A DNA stretch of 29,577 bases from Pseudomonadota bacterium (GCA_023431055.1 JAEYXX010000177.1:1-29577); one strand, 5' to 3'; counted from the first letter of the stretch, positions 16,404 to 26,037 are shown. Numbers and translations: made by a program. Notes: generated from the sequence alone by a model not told the origin.

Positions 16404-17819
16404 TCAGCGCTCTGCCAGGCTCTCGTCCACGTACTGCTGCAACGGGCTGAGGAAGTAATCGATCACCTTTCTCTTATCCGTCTTCACTTCGGCCCTGATC
16501 GACATTCCCGGCGTCAATGGCACCTGCTGGCTGCCGACCAGGATGCTGTTTTCCTTGAGCTGTATCCGCGTGCTGTACACCAGTCCCAGGCGCTCGTCCT
16601 CGATAGCGTCGTCGGAGATGCTCTGCACGGTGCCGTGCACCACGCCGTACTTGGTGAAGGTGAAGGTGTCCACCTTGACCTCTACCTCCTGCCCCGGCCG
16701 CACGAAACCGATGTCCTTGTTCTCCAGCAAGGCTTCGACCTCCACCGGCTGATTGCTCGGCACGATGACCATCAGCGGCTGCGCTTCGGTCACCACGCCG
16801 CCCGCAGTGTGGATGGCCAGTTGCTGGACGGTACCGTCCACTGGGGCGGTGAGATGCATCAGGCGGTTGCGCTGCTCGGCCTTGCTCAGTTCCTGTTGCA
16901 GGGCAGCGGCGCGTTGTTCGGATTCGTGTAGCAGGTCGAGCATCGCCCGGCGGGTCTGCGCCAGTACGCTCTGGCGGCGGCTTTCGGCTTGTTGCTTGGC
17001 GGCTTGTAGCTCCAGCACGCGGGCTTGCTGCACGGCCAGCTCACGCTCCTGATTCAGGCGCTGCTGTTCCTTTTCCAGGTAGGCATGCTTGGCGATATAG
17101 GCCTTGTCCAGCAGACGTTTGTAGTCCGCGGCCAGTTGCTGAGCGATGGGCAGCGATTCCTGCAGCTTGGCCACCCAGGCGCGGGCGGCCTGGATCTCCG
17201 CCGTGCGCTGGGCGATCTCGGCGTCGCTCTGCTGCAATGCGCTTTGCAGCTCCAGATATTGGCCTCTCAGCCAGATCTGTGCCGACAGCTGCTGTGACTC
17301 GGAGGCTTGCGGGATGCGGCCGACGAGGGATGTCGGCTCACGGTTCTCTTCAATTGCTTCGAGCAAGGCACTCGCGCGAGCACTATCGACCTGTGCGGCC
17401 AGCAGGTCGCTTTGCAGGCGCTGGACGTCCGCGCCAGTGATCTGAGTATCCAGTTCGACCAGCACCTCACCAGCCTTTACGGTCTGCCCGTCATAGACGT
17501 GAATGGCCTTGACCACCGCCACTTCGCTGGGCTGGATGACCTTGCTCTTGCCGCTGGGGACGATCTTGCCGGTGGCGGTGGCGACCACATCGATTTCGCC
17601 GACACAGGCCCACAGCAGGGTCAGTACGGCGAAGGCCATGATGGTCCACTGGATGATGCGCGGCGCGGGGTGTACCGGCGCCTCCTGCAAGGCCAGCGCA
17701 GCGGGCAGAAAGTGCACTTCATGATTCAGGCGTGGCGGCGCATCCATTGCTTTGCGGTTACGCCAGGAGTGGCGCCAGGCCTGGCGGTAGCGGTTGATCA
17801 ACTCGCGCTTGGCACTCAT
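16404..17819 (-). CDS. HlyD-family type I secretion periplasmic adaptor
   Basis: The 471-residue protein has the HlyD layout. A short cytoplasmic N-terminus is rich in Arg/Trp. One transmembrane helix lies at ~55-74 (IIQWTIMAFAVLTLLWACVG), followed directly by the VVATATGKIVPSGKSKVIQPSE lipoyl-like strand. A long coiled-coil hairpin spans ~130-330. The lipoyl domain is then completed by LTAPVDGTVQQLAIHTAGGVV, and the C-terminal beta-barrel ends near LTPGMSIRAEVKTDKRKVIDYFLSPLQ. Family knowledge: it forms the periplasmic channel between the ABC exporter and a TolC-like outer-membrane protein. ATG overlaps the exporter stop by 4 bp (ATGA), so the two are coupled. No TolC homologue is encoded in the window, so a host TolC is presumably used. 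Confidence 0.95.
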   Translation of the reverse strand: MSAKRELINRYRQAWRHSWRNRKAMDAPPRLNHEVHFLPAALALQEAPVHPAPRIIQWTIMAFAVLTLLWACVGEIDVVATATGKIVPSGKSKVIQPSEVAVVKAIHVYDGQTVKAGEVLVELDTQITGADVQRLQSDLLAAQVDSARASALLEAIEENREPTSLVGRIPQASESQQLSAQIWLRGQYLELQSALQQSDAEIAQRTAEIQAARAWVAKLQESLPIAQQLAADYKRLLDKAYIAKHAYLEKEQQRLNQERELAVQQARVLELQAAKQQAESRRQSVLAQTRRAMLDLLHESEQRAAALQQELSKAEQRNRLMHLTAPVDGTVQQLAIHTAGGVVTEAQPLMVIVPSNQPVEVEALLENKDIGFVRPGQEVEVKVDTFTFTKYGVVHGTVQSISDDAIEDERLGLVYSTRIQLKENSILVGSQQVPLTPGMSIRAEVKTDKRKVIDYFLSPLQQYVDESLAER

Positions 17820-19972
17820 GCGGCACCGCCTTGTTGCAGACGGTGCAAGCGAGAGTAGTGGCCGGCTTGATGGGTAAGCAGCTCAGCATGGCTGCCCTGC
17901 TCGACGATCTGTCCGCGATCCATGACCAGTATGCGGTTGGCATCGCGCACTGCGCTCAGGCGGTGCGCGATGATGATCACCGTGCGCCCTTTACAGATGG
18001 CCTGCATGTTCTGTTGGATGATGCGTTCGGACTCGTAGTCCAGCGCACTGGTGGCCTCGTCGAAAATGAGGATGCGCGGGTTGCCGATCAGGGCGCGGGC
18101 AATGGCGATACGTTGGCGCTGCCCGCCGGAGAGCGAAGCGCCGTGTTCACCGACCACGGTGTCGTAGCCTTCCGGCAGTTCCAGGATGAACTCATGGGCA
18201 CCGGCCATCTTGGCCGCCTGCATCACCTGCTCGATGGGCGCGCCCGGGTCGGTCAATGCGATGTTCTCGCGGATGCTGCGGGCGAACAGCATGTTGTCCT
18301 GCAGCACTACGCCGATCTGCCGACGTAGGGAGGAGACGTCGGCCAGGGCCAGGTCCATGCCGTCGACCAGCACCCGGCCGCGCTCAGGGGTATAGAGACG
18401 CTGCAGCAGTCGAGTCAGGGTGCTCTTGCCCGAGCCGGAGCGGCCGACCACGCCGATCACCTCGCCGGGTTGGATCTGCAGGCTGATGCCGCGCAGAATC
18501 TCCGAGCCATCCGGGCGATAGCGGAAGTGCACCTGGTCGAACTCGATCTGCCCCTTGAGCGGCGGCAGGGCGCTGCGAGTCGCCTGGGACAATTCGGTGC
18601 GGGTGTTGAGGATGTCGCCCAGGCGCTGCACCGAGACCCCGGTCTGCTGGAAGTTGGTCCACAGCTGTGCCAGGCGCATGATCGGTTGCGAGACGCGACC
18701 TGCGAGCATATTGAAGGCAATCAACTGTCCGACCGTCAGATCACCCTCGATCACCAGGCGCGCTCCCAACCAGAGCGTGGCCACGGTCACCAGCTTGCCG
18801 ACAAAGCCGACGCTTTCATTGGCGATGGCCGACAGATTCTGCGTCTTGAAACTCGCAGCGACGTAGCCCGCAAGCTGGTTGTCCCACTTGCGGTTGATCT
18901 GCGGCTCGACCGCCATGGCCTTGAGGGTGTCGATGCCATTGACCGTCTCTACCAGAAAGGCCTGATTCTCCGCTCCCCGAGTGAAGCTCTCGTTGAGGCG
19001 GGCGCGCAGCATCGGGGTGATCAGCAGCGAGATCATGAAGTACAGCGGCAGCGACAGAATCACCACCAGGGTGAGCCAGCCGCTGTAATAGAACATCACG
19101 GCAATGAAAACTACCGAGAACAGCACATCGAGAACCAGCGTGATGGCGTTGCCGGTGAGGAAGCTACGGATATTCTCAAGTTCGCGTACACGCGCCACCG
19201 AGTCGCCGACCCGCCGCGCCTGGAAATAGGCCAGTGGCAAGGTCACTAGATGCCTGAACAGTTTCGAACCCAACTCGACGTCGATACGGCTGGCCGTGTG
19301 AGCGAACACATAGGTGCGCAGCCCAGATAGCAGGGTCTCGAAGATCATGATGCCGAGCAGGCCGATGGCGATCACATCCAGTGTCGACAGACCCCGGTGC
19401 ACCAGCACCTTGTCCATCACCACCTGGAAGAACAGCGGTGTGAGCAGCGCGAAGATCTGCAGCACGAAGGACACCAGCAGCACTTCGCCGAGCAGCTTGC
19501 GGTACTTGACGATGGCTGGGATGAACCAGGTGAAGTCGAAGCGCGACAGCTCGCCGGCCATGGAGGCTTCGGAGCGGATCAGGATCAACTCGCCCGTCCA
19601 GCGCGCTTGTAACTGTTCGAACGACAGGACTTCAGGCCGCTGTGCCTGCGGATCATGAATCAGAACCTGGCTCTTGGCCTCATCGATGCGGGCAATGATG
19701 AAGAAGCGGCCATCGGAATCGGCTGCAATGGCAGGCAGAGGTACGTGGACTAGGCGCTCAAGGGAACTGCGAGCTGATTTGGCTTTAAGGCCGAGTTTCT
19801 TTGCCGAAAGCAGTAACTCGGCGCGACCAAAATCGCGACCGTCTTCGGCGAACTCATGGGCGAGCTGTTCAGGCGAGGCGGCCACGTTATGAAAGCGGGC
19901 CAGCATGACCAGACAGGCGAGGCCTGTATCTAGCTCGGCACCAGCTAAAGAGCCCTGACTATCGTCGGACAT
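17816..19972 (-). CDS. HlyB-type type I secretion ABC exporter
   Basis: The 718-residue protein aligns along its length with E. coli HlyB as I know it, with FDFTWFIPAI, LFFQVVMDKVLVHRG and FAHTASRIDVELG nearly unchanged. Domains are an N-terminal C39-like domain (1-~130), a six-helix membrane domain (~155-440) and an ATPase (~475-710). The ATPase carries Walker A GRSGSGKST (510-518), signature LSGGQ (614-618), Walker B ILIFDEA (634-640) and H-loop His670. In the C39-like domain the protease cysteine position is Thr16 (DTGLAC), so it should bind unfolded RTX substrate rather than cleave leader peptides, as in HlyB. The ATG at 19972 has a modest AGGGA site. It is the first gene of the RTX operon. 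Confidence 0.96.
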   Translation of the reverse strand: MSDDSQGSLAGAELDTGLACLVMLARFHNVAASPEQLAHEFAEDGRDFGRAELLLSAKKLGLKAKSARSSLERLVHVPLPAIAADSDGRFFIIARIDEAKSQVLIHDPQAQRPEVLSFEQLQARWTGELILIRSEASMAGELSRFDFTWFIPAIVKYRKLLGEVLLVSFVLQIFALLTPLFFQVVMDKVLVHRGLSTLDVIAIGLLGIMIFETLLSGLRTYVFAHTASRIDVELGSKLFRHLVTLPLAYFQARRVGDSVARVRELENIRSFLTGNAITLVLDVLFSVVFIAVMFYYSGWLTLVVILSLPLYFMISLLITPMLRARLNESFTRGAENQAFLVETVNGIDTLKAMAVEPQINRKWDNQLAGYVAASFKTQNLSAIANESVGFVGKLVTVATLWLGARLVIEGDLTVGQLIAFNMLAGRVSQPIMRLAQLWTNFQQTGVSVQRLGDILNTRTELSQATRSALPPLKGQIEFDQVHFRYRPDGSEILRGISLQIQPGEVIGVVGRSGSGKSTLTRLLQRLYTPERGRVLVDGMDLALADVSSLRRQIGVVLQDNMLFARSIRENIALTDPGAPIEQVMQAAKMAGAHEFILELPEGYDTVVGEHGASLSGGQRQRIAIARALIGNPRILIFDEATSALDYESERIIQQNMQAICKGRTVIIIAHRLSAVRDANRILVMDRGQIVEQGSHAELLTHQAGHYSRLHRLQQGGAA

Positions 19973-20037
19973 ACTTTCTTCCCTGAAAACAGCTGCTAGG
20001 TATCTGGCCGAAATCCAATCTGGCCAAGTGATGGCGT

Positions 20038-20066
20038 AGATAAGATCAGTGATTGAGATCTGTCAA
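20038..20066 (-). promoter_or_regulatory. Candidate promoter of the T1SS-RTX operon
   Basis: On the minus strand a consensus -35 TTGACA (20061-20066) is followed after 17 bp by TTATCT (20038-20043), a weak -10. It lies 66 bp upstream of the exporter ATG and points into the operon. An inverted repeat AGATC/GATCT (20043-20047 and 20057-20061) sits in the spacer. Two direct ATCTGGCC copies (20002-20009 and 20018-20025) lie just downstream. These could be operator sites. No regulator gene accompanies the operon. Confidence 0.4.
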
Positions 20067-20123
20067 ACCAGCAACAAACGAAGCGTGAAGCAAATCTCGC
20101 CTTTGTCAGAGGAACCCCGCTCT

Positions 20124-20600
20124 AGCCCCCTCCACCACGTTGCTCGCCCAGCGAGCAGCGGACAGCATCTGCAGCACGGATCAGGGCCGATAAGGAGGCG
20201 ACATTCATGCCCGCATCATCTGAACAGATAGCCGCACGCTTGATCACCTGCCCACCCCGAATCCTGCGAGCCAGTGCGGCCCCCGCCTACCTAGGCATGT
20301 GCCGCACAGAATTCAACAAAACCGTCCGGCCTTACGTGCGGGAATTCCGCATTGGAGTGCAAGGCATCGGCTTTGATCGCCAAGAGCTGGATGCCTGGGC
20401 AGACGCCTACATCGACCGGGCCATCATTGAAAAGGAAGGTGCCAAGGGACATGATCACTCCCGCAGCGAGCGCCAAGGAGGAAAACCATGGCGCGAAAAA
20501 CCATCAGCGGCCTCTACAAAAGGAACGGGATCTGGCACATCGACAAGGTCTTCAGAGGTCAGCGAATTCAGGAAAGCACTGGATCAAGCGATAGGAAGGA
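20124..20600 (+). repeat. Right copy of 477-bp direct repeat (excisionase-integrase 5' region)
   Basis: This segment is the partner of 4524-5000, with 10 mismatches and no gaps. Here the repeat runs into the complete integrase, so this copy is the intact integration module. Within the leader an inverted repeat GCTCGC-CCA-GCGAGC (20142-20156) is kept in the left copy with one C-to-T change that preserves G-U pairing. Confidence 0.95.
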
Positions 20601-20617
20601 GGCAGAGCAATACCTGA
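20207..20617 (+). CDS. Excisionase-like HTH protein (right copy)
   Basis: The 136-residue ORF starts at ATG 20207, with AAGGAGG 8 nt upstream. Residues ~15-75 (ASAAPAYLGMCRTEFNKTVR, GIGFDRQELDAWADAYIDRA) suggest a MerR/AlpA-like DNA-binding domain. Such small genes directly upstream of tyrosine integrases usually act as excisionase or integrase regulator. It overlaps the integrase start (20488) by 130 bp in another frame. The low-complexity, Ser/Thr/Gly-rich tail in that overlap is probably unconstrained. Spacing and overlap imply co-transcription and possibly translational coupling with the integrase. Confidence 0.65.
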   Translation: MPASSEQIAARLITCPPRILRASAAPAYLGMCRTEFNKTVRPYVREFRIGVQGIGFDRQELDAWADAYIDRAIIEKEGAKGHDHSRSERQGGKPWREKPSAASTKGTGSGTSTRSSEVSEFRKALDQAIGRRQSNT

Positions 20618-21687
20618 TACACAAGCTGGAAAAGCTTCGGGAACAGAAGATCTACGGCGTCCGCAAGATCAGAACGTGGCGGGAAGCCGCTACGCGTTAC
20701 CTGACCGAATTCAAGGATCAGCCGTCGATAGGCCTCACGGCCATCTATCTGGAGCAGTTGGACCCGTATATTGGCGACCAGCCTCTGACTCATGTCGACG
20801 ACGAGACTCTGGCTCCCTACATAAAGGATCGACTCAAAGGCACCAGAACCAGCGATGGCAAGTTGAAGCCTGGCGTCTCACACCGCACGGTGAACATTGC
20901 CCTGGAACGCGTCATACGCATCTTGAATCTATGCGCCCGAAAATGGCGTGATGAGCAGAAGCGTCCCTGGCTCGACGTAGTACCGATGATCACCAAGCTG
21001 GAAGAGAAGAAAACCAGACGCATGCCCTACCCGATGTCCTGGGAAGAGCAGTCGATTCTCTTCGCCGAACTGCCTGATCACTTGCGCCGCATGGCCCTAT
21101 ACAAGGTCAATAGCGGCTCACGAGAGCAGGAAGTTGTGAAGCTTCGCTGGGATTGGGAGATACCGATTCCTGAGCTCAACACCAGCGTATTTCTCATACC
21201 GGCGGATTTTGGTGGCCGGCATGAGAGCTCCGGGGTCAAGAACGGCGACGAGCGCCTCGTTGTACTCAACAACGTAGCCAAGTCGGTCATCGAGGGACAG
21301 CGTGGGCTTGATCCGGTTTGGGTATTTCCTTACGGACAACCCGATCAAAACGGCAAGGCCACCCCCGTTCACCGGATGAACGATTCAGCATGGAAGAAAG
21401 CCAGGGTCAGAGCAGCGAAGAAGTTTCAGGAGCGTTTTATGCGCCCGGCCCCAGCTGGATTTGCTTCGATCCGCGTCCACGATCTGAAGCACACCTTCGG
21501 CCGAAGACTTCGGGCAGCTGGGGTAACGGAGGAAGACAGGAAGGCTCTGCTGGGGCACAAGAACGGTAGCATCACCAGTCACTACTCAGCCGCCGAGTTG
21601 GGCAAACTGATCGATGAAGCCAACAGGATTTCGGCCACCGACTCGCGCGGTCCGGCCCTGACAATTTTGAGGAGAATGGCAGGATGA
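20488..21687 (+). CDS. int: Tyrosine recombinase/integrase of the tRNA-Pro element
   Basis: The 399-residue phage-type integrase starts at ATG 20488 with AAGGAGG 7 nt upstream. An N-terminal arm-binding region (1-~60) is followed by a core-binding SAM-like domain (~62-165) and the catalytic domain (~180-380). Catalytic residues visible are Arg212 (NSGSREQEV), Lys251 on the beta-hairpin, His331 and Lys334 in HDLKHTFGRRL, His357 (LLGHK) and Tyr366 (TSHYSAAE). Position 334 is usually Arg; Lys there occurs in related Pseudomonas integrases. The gene points at tRNA-Pro, whose 3' end begins 96 bp downstream, so integration in the tRNA 3' end is the obvious reading. It appears intact and potentially active, unlike the left copy. 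Confidence 0.95.
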   Translation: MARKTISGLYKRNGIWHIDKVFRGQRIQESTGSSDRKEAEQYLIHKLEKLREQKIYGVRKIRTWREAATRYLTEFKDQPSIGLTAIYLEQLDPYIGDQPLTHVDDETLAPYIKDRLKGTRTSDGKLKPGVSHRTVNIALERVIRILNLCARKWRDEQKRPWLDVVPMITKLEEKKTRRMPYPMSWEEQSILFAELPDHLRRMALYKVNSGSREQEVVKLRWDWEIPIPELNTSVFLIPADFGGRHESSGVKNGDERLVVLNNVAKSVIEGQRGLDPVWVFPYGQPDQNGKATPVHRMNDSAWKKARVRAAKKFQERFMRPAPAGFASIRVHDLKHTFGRRLRAAGVTEEDRKALLGHKNGSITSHYSAAELGKLIDEANRISATDSRGPALTILRRMAG

Positions 21688-21738
21688 AAAAAAGTCCCGC
21701 AAAAGTCCCTACGCTTCTACGTGTGAAGCGCCCATAAA

Positions 21739-21770
21739 AAAATCCAGTCACCGCTAAGTGACTGGATTTT
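21739..21770. terminator. Bidirectional terminator between integrase and tRNA-Pro
   Basis: Thirteen-bp perfect arms (21739-21751 and 21758-21770) enclose a 6-nt CGCTAA loop. On the minus strand the hairpin is followed by a run of T (complement of 21736-21742), making a strong intrinsic terminator for the ihfA-merR-tRNA-Pro side. A smaller inverted repeat CGCTTC/GAAGCG (21712-21717 and 21725-21730) lies between it and the integrase stop, as do two AAAGTCCC copies (~21691-21709), possible recombinase arm sites. Confidence 0.8.
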
Positions 21771-21782
21771 CTAGGGATTTTT

Positions 21783-21859
21783 TGGTCGGGACGGAGTGAT
21801 TCGAACACTCGACCCCTTGCACCCCATGCAAGTGCGCTACCGGGCTGCGCTACGCCCCG
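21783..21859 (-). tRNA. tRNA-Pro(GGG)
   Basis: A 77-nt cloverleaf lies on the minus strand. The 7-bp acceptor stem is CGGGGCG with CGTCCCG, the anticodon stem is CTTGC/GCAAG with loop ATGGGGT (anticodon GGG), and the T-loop is TTCGAAT. Discriminator A and CCA are encoded. It lies downstream of the merR gene on the same strand and adjoins the integrase side of the mobile element, so its 3' half is the probable attachment site. The tRNA remains intact, as expected when an element restores the 3' end. Confidence 0.97.
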
Positions 21860-21934
21860 ACGATACTTCCGGGTGACCGAAAGCGGGAAGAACTATACAT
21901 TAAGCTTTTGAATTAAGGCAACTTTTTCTTTGCC

Positions 21935-22291
21935 CTACTTCTTCAGAACGTGCAAAACATCTTCCAGCTCGGCAATCATCTGCTTGATCAGCTGGCGATA
22001 CTGGGTTGTGTCGTCCTTGGCCTCATCGCCGGAGAGGCGCTGGCGCGCACCGCCGATGGTGAAACCCTGATCGTAGAGCAATGCGCGAATCTGCCGGATC
22101 ATCAGCACGTCCTGGCGCTGATAGTAGCGGCGGTTACCCCGCCGCTTCACCGGATTGAGCTGCGGGAATTCCTGTTCCCAGTAACGCAGGACGTGGGGCT
22201 TGACCGCGCAGAGCTCGCTGACCTCACCGATGGTGAAGTAGCGTTTGCCGGGAATTGCCGGTAGTTCGTCGTTATGACTTGGTTCCAGCAT
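21935..22291 (-). CDS. MerR-family transcriptional regulator next to ihfA
   Basis: The 118-residue protein has a clear MerR winged-helix domain at ~17-85: [28 protein letters not shown], then the wing KRRGNRRYY and [24 protein letters not shown] short C-terminal helix ([21 protein letters not shown]) provides the dimerising coil. No metal-binding cysteines or effector domain follow, so the inducer is unknown. This gene beside ihfA and before tRNA-Pro is a conserved Pseudomonas arrangement. The ATG at 22291 overlaps the ihfA end by 20 bp, implying co-transcription. Confidence 0.93.
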   Translation of the reverse strand: MLEPSHNDELPAIPGKRYFTIGEVSELCAVKPHVLRYWEQEFPQLNPVKRRGNRRYYQRQDVLMIRQIRALLYDQGFTIGGARQRLSGDEAKDDTTQYRQLIKQMIAELEDVLHVLKK

Positions 22292-22574
22292 ATGCCTCGA
22301 CCCTGGCTTTCAATTTTTGCCCTGGACGAAAAGTGACCACACGGCGAGCCGTGATTGGAATCTCTTCCCCTGTTTTCGGGTTACGGCCGGGTCGCTGGCG
22401 CTTGTCGCGCAAGTCGAAGTTGCCGAACCCGGACAGCTTGACCTGTTCGTTCAGCTCAAGAGCCTGGCGGATCTCTTCAAAAAACAGCTCCACCAGTTCC
22501 TTGGCTTCCCGTTTGTTCAGGCCGAGCTCTTCATACAGACGTTCCGCCATTTCAGCTTTCGTCAGAGCCCCCAT
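22272..22574 (-). CDS. ihfA: Integration host factor alpha subunit
   Basis: The 100-residue protein closely matches IHF-alpha. An N-terminal helical body ([32 protein letters not shown]) precedes the DNA-intercalating arm, with [28 protein letters not shown] and [14 protein letters not shown]. Family knowledge: IHF (alpha-beta) bends DNA sharply at specific sites in replication, transcription and site-specific recombination. The gene follows pheT with a 3-bp gap, the usual pheST-ihfA arrangement. IHF is also the typical host cofactor for tyrosine integrases such as the one encoded next door. Confidence 0.98.
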   Translation of the reverse strand: MGALTKAEMAERLYEELGLNKREAKELVELFFEEIRQALELNEQVKLSGFGNFDLRDKRQRPGRNPKTGEEIPITARRVVTFRPGQKLKARVEAYAGTKS

Positions 22575-22577
22575 ACG

Positions 22578-24956
22578 CTACTTCCTTAACGTGGCGTTGA
22601 ACCTTTGTTCGAGGCAGGTGAGGATGTTTTGCGTAGTAGTACTCACCTCATCATCATTAAGAGTGCGCGATGGATGTTGCCAGGTCAAGCCGACGGCAAG
22701 GCTTTTTCTAAGCGGATCAATACCTTTACCGTGATAGACGTCAAATAGCTTGAGGTCTGTCAGCCATTCGCCTGCATTTTCTCGGATTGCTGCCAGCACA
22801 GCCTCGGCCGGCTGCTCGCGATCGACCAGTAGCGCCAGATCACGACGCACTTCGGGGAAGCGCGACAATTCGCTGAACGCCGGCATACGACCGGCAGCGA
22901 CTTCGGCCAGCACCAGTTCGAAGAGGAAAACTGGCTGATCCAGCCCCAGGGTCTTGGCAAGCTCCGGGTGCAAGGCACCGATGAAGCCGACCAGGCGCCC
23001 TTCCCGCTCGATACGGGCGGTCTGACCAGGGTGCAGAGCAGGATGCTCGCCCGGCAGGAAGCTGAAGGCATCAGCTGCGCCGGCATAACCCAAAAGCGCC
23101 TCTACATCGGCCTTCAGGTCATAGAAGTCGACATTCTCGCGGCTGTTGGCCCAACCTTCGGGAAGACGACTGCCACTGATCACGCCAGCGATCATCGCCT
23201 CCTGCTGCAGACCTTCCAGCTGACCAACAAAACGCAGGCCGCTCTCGAACAGACGCACGCGCGACTGTTGACGGTTGAGGTTGTGCTGCAACGCCTTGAC
23301 CAGGCCCGGCCATAGCGAGGAACGCATGGCAGCCATGTCAGCGGAAATCGGGTTGGCCAGTTGCAGAGGCTCGACACCCGGCGCGAACAGTTCGAACAGC
23401 TTGGGATCGATGAAGCTGTAGGTGATCGCTTCCTGATAGCCACGCGCCACCAGCAGGCGACGCAATGCAGGCAGCTCGGCACGCGCTTCGGCCTTGGCCT
23501 GCGGCGCCAGGCGAGCTTGCGGGTAGCGCACCGGCAGGCGGTTGTAGCCGTACAAGCGGCCCAGCTCTTCGATCAGATCCACTTCCAGACTGATGTCGAA
23601 ACGGTGACTGGGCACACTGACCAGCCACTGACCAGAGCCCTGAACGCTGACACCCAAACCCAGCGCAGTGAGCAGACGCTCGACTTCAGCGCCGCCCATA
23701 TCCATGCCCAGCATCTGGCTGATACGCTCGGCACGCAGTGTGATCGGCGCCACGCTCGGCAGATCGGCCTCGCTGCTGACTTCGACGATCGGACCGGCTT
23801 CGCCACCGACGATTTCCAGCAGCAGCGCAGTCGCACGCTCCATCGCCTGGCGCGCCAATTGAGAGTCCACGCCACGCTCGAAGCGGTGCGAGGAATCGGT
23901 GTGCAGACCATAGGAACGAGCCTTGCCAGCAACGGCGATATTGTCGAAGAAGGCGCTTTCCAGGAACAGATCGCGGGTCTTGTCGCTGACGCCGCTATGC
24001 TCGCCACCCATCACGCCGGCGATGGCCAGAGCGCGACTGTGATCAGCGATGACCAGCGTATCGGCACGCAGGCTGACTTCCTGGCCATCGAGCAGCACCA
24101 GCTTCTCGCCCTCTTCCGCCATGCGCACACGAATGCCGCCGTTGATCTCGGCAAGATCGAAGGCATGCATCGGCTGGCCCAGTTCGAGCATCACGTAGTT
24201 GGTAATATCTACCGCCGCGTCGATGCTGCGAATGTCGGAACGGCGCAGGCGCTCGACCATCCACAGCGGGGTCGGCCTGGACAGGTCGACGTTGCGGAGG
24301 ACGCGGCCCAAGTAGCGCGGACAGGCCTTGGGCGCCAGCACTTCCACCGGGCGCACTTCGTCATTGATCGCTGCGACCGGAGCAACCGATACCGCCGATA
24401 CTGGAGCACCGTAGATGGCACCGACTTCACGAGCCAGACCCGCCAGCGACAGGCAGTCGCCGCGGTTGGGAGTCAGACCGATCTCGATGCTGGCATCGTC
24501 CAGGCCCAGGTAGGCGCGGATGTCCTGACCGACCGGGGCGTCCGCCGCCAGCTCCATCAGGCCGCTATTGTCATCGCTGATCTGCAGCTCGGAAGCCGAG
24601 CACAGCATGCCCTGGGATTCCACACCACGCAGCTTGGCCTTCTTGATCTTGAAGTCGCCCGGCAGCTCGGCGCCGATCATGGCGAAGGGGATCTTGATGC
24701 CGGCGCGTGCATTCGGCGCACCGCAGACGACCTGGAAGCTCTCGCTGCCATTGCTAACCTGGCATACGCGCAATTTGTCGGCATCCGGGTGCTGCTCGGC
24801 GCTGAGAATCTCACCGACCACTACGCCGCTGAAAGCGCCAGCCACCGGAATCACGGCATCCACTTCCAGGCCGACCATCGACAGGCGGGCCACCAGCTCG
24901 TCGCGCGAGACGTCCGGGTTCACCCAGCTGCGTAGCCACTGTTCACTGAATTTCAT
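22578..24956 (-). CDS. pheT: Phenylalanyl-tRNA synthetase beta subunit
   Basis: The 792-residue protein has the full PheT architecture: MKFSEQWLRSWVNP start, EMAP-like tRNA-binding domain (~39-148), B3/B4 editing domain (~210-370), B5 domain (~400-475), core catalytic-like domain, and C-terminal ferredoxin-fold anticodon-binding domain (~698-791, SRFPEVRRDLALLVD). Family knowledge: with PheS it forms an (alpha-beta)2 enzyme that charges tRNA-Phe and hydrolyses mischarged Tyr-tRNA-Phe. The length matches gammaproteobacterial homologues (about 795). The start lies 44 bp after pheS, with an AAGGAG-type site. Confidence 0.98.
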   Translation of the reverse strand: MKFSEQWLRSWVNPDVSRDELVARLSMVGLEVDAVIPVAGAFSGVVVGEILSAEQHPDADKLRVCQVSNGSESFQVVCGAPNARAGIKIPFAMIGAELPGDFKIKKAKLRGVESQGMLCSASELQISDDNSGLMELAADAPVGQDIRAYLGLDDASIEIGLTPNRGDCLSLAGLAREVGAIYGAPVSAVSVAPVAAINDEVRPVEVLAPKACPRYLGRVLRNVDLSRPTPLWMVERLRRSDIRSIDAAVDITNYVMLELGQPMHAFDLAEINGGIRVRMAEEGEKLVLLDGQEVSLRADTLVIADHSRALAIAGVMGGEHSGVSDKTRDLFLESAFFDNIAVAGKARSYGLHTDSSHRFERGVDSQLARQAMERATALLLEIVGGEAGPIVEVSSEADLPSVAPITLRAERISQMLGMDMGGAEVERLLTALGLGVSVQGSGQWLVSVPSHRFDISLEVDLIEELGRLYGYNRLPVRYPQARLAPQAKAEARAELPALRRLLVARGYQEAITYSFIDPKLFELFAPGVEPLQLANPISADMAAMRSSLWPGLVKALQHNLNRQQSRVRLFESGLRFVGQLEGLQQEAMIAGVISGSRLPEGWANSRENVDFYDLKADVEALLGYAGAADAFSFLPGEHPALHPGQTARIEREGRLVGFIGALHPELAKTLGLDQPVFLFELVLAEVAAGRMPAFSELSRFPEVRRDLALLVDREQPAEAVLAAIRENAGEWLTDLKLFDVYHGKGIDPLRKSLAVGLTWQHPSRTLNDDEVSTTTQNILTCLEQRFNATLRK

Positions 24957-25000
24957 GTTGTCTGTTCTCCTTAAACGAATTCGATCACGAGGGGCGGCTG

Positions 25001-26017
<1,017 letters not shown>

Positions 26018-26037
26018 TTACAGACTCCAGATACGAA

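Noticed and set aside
23361..24935. 524-codon plus-strand frame antisense to pheT
   Set aside because: It is a compositional shadow of a high-GC essential gene, with no recognisable domain.
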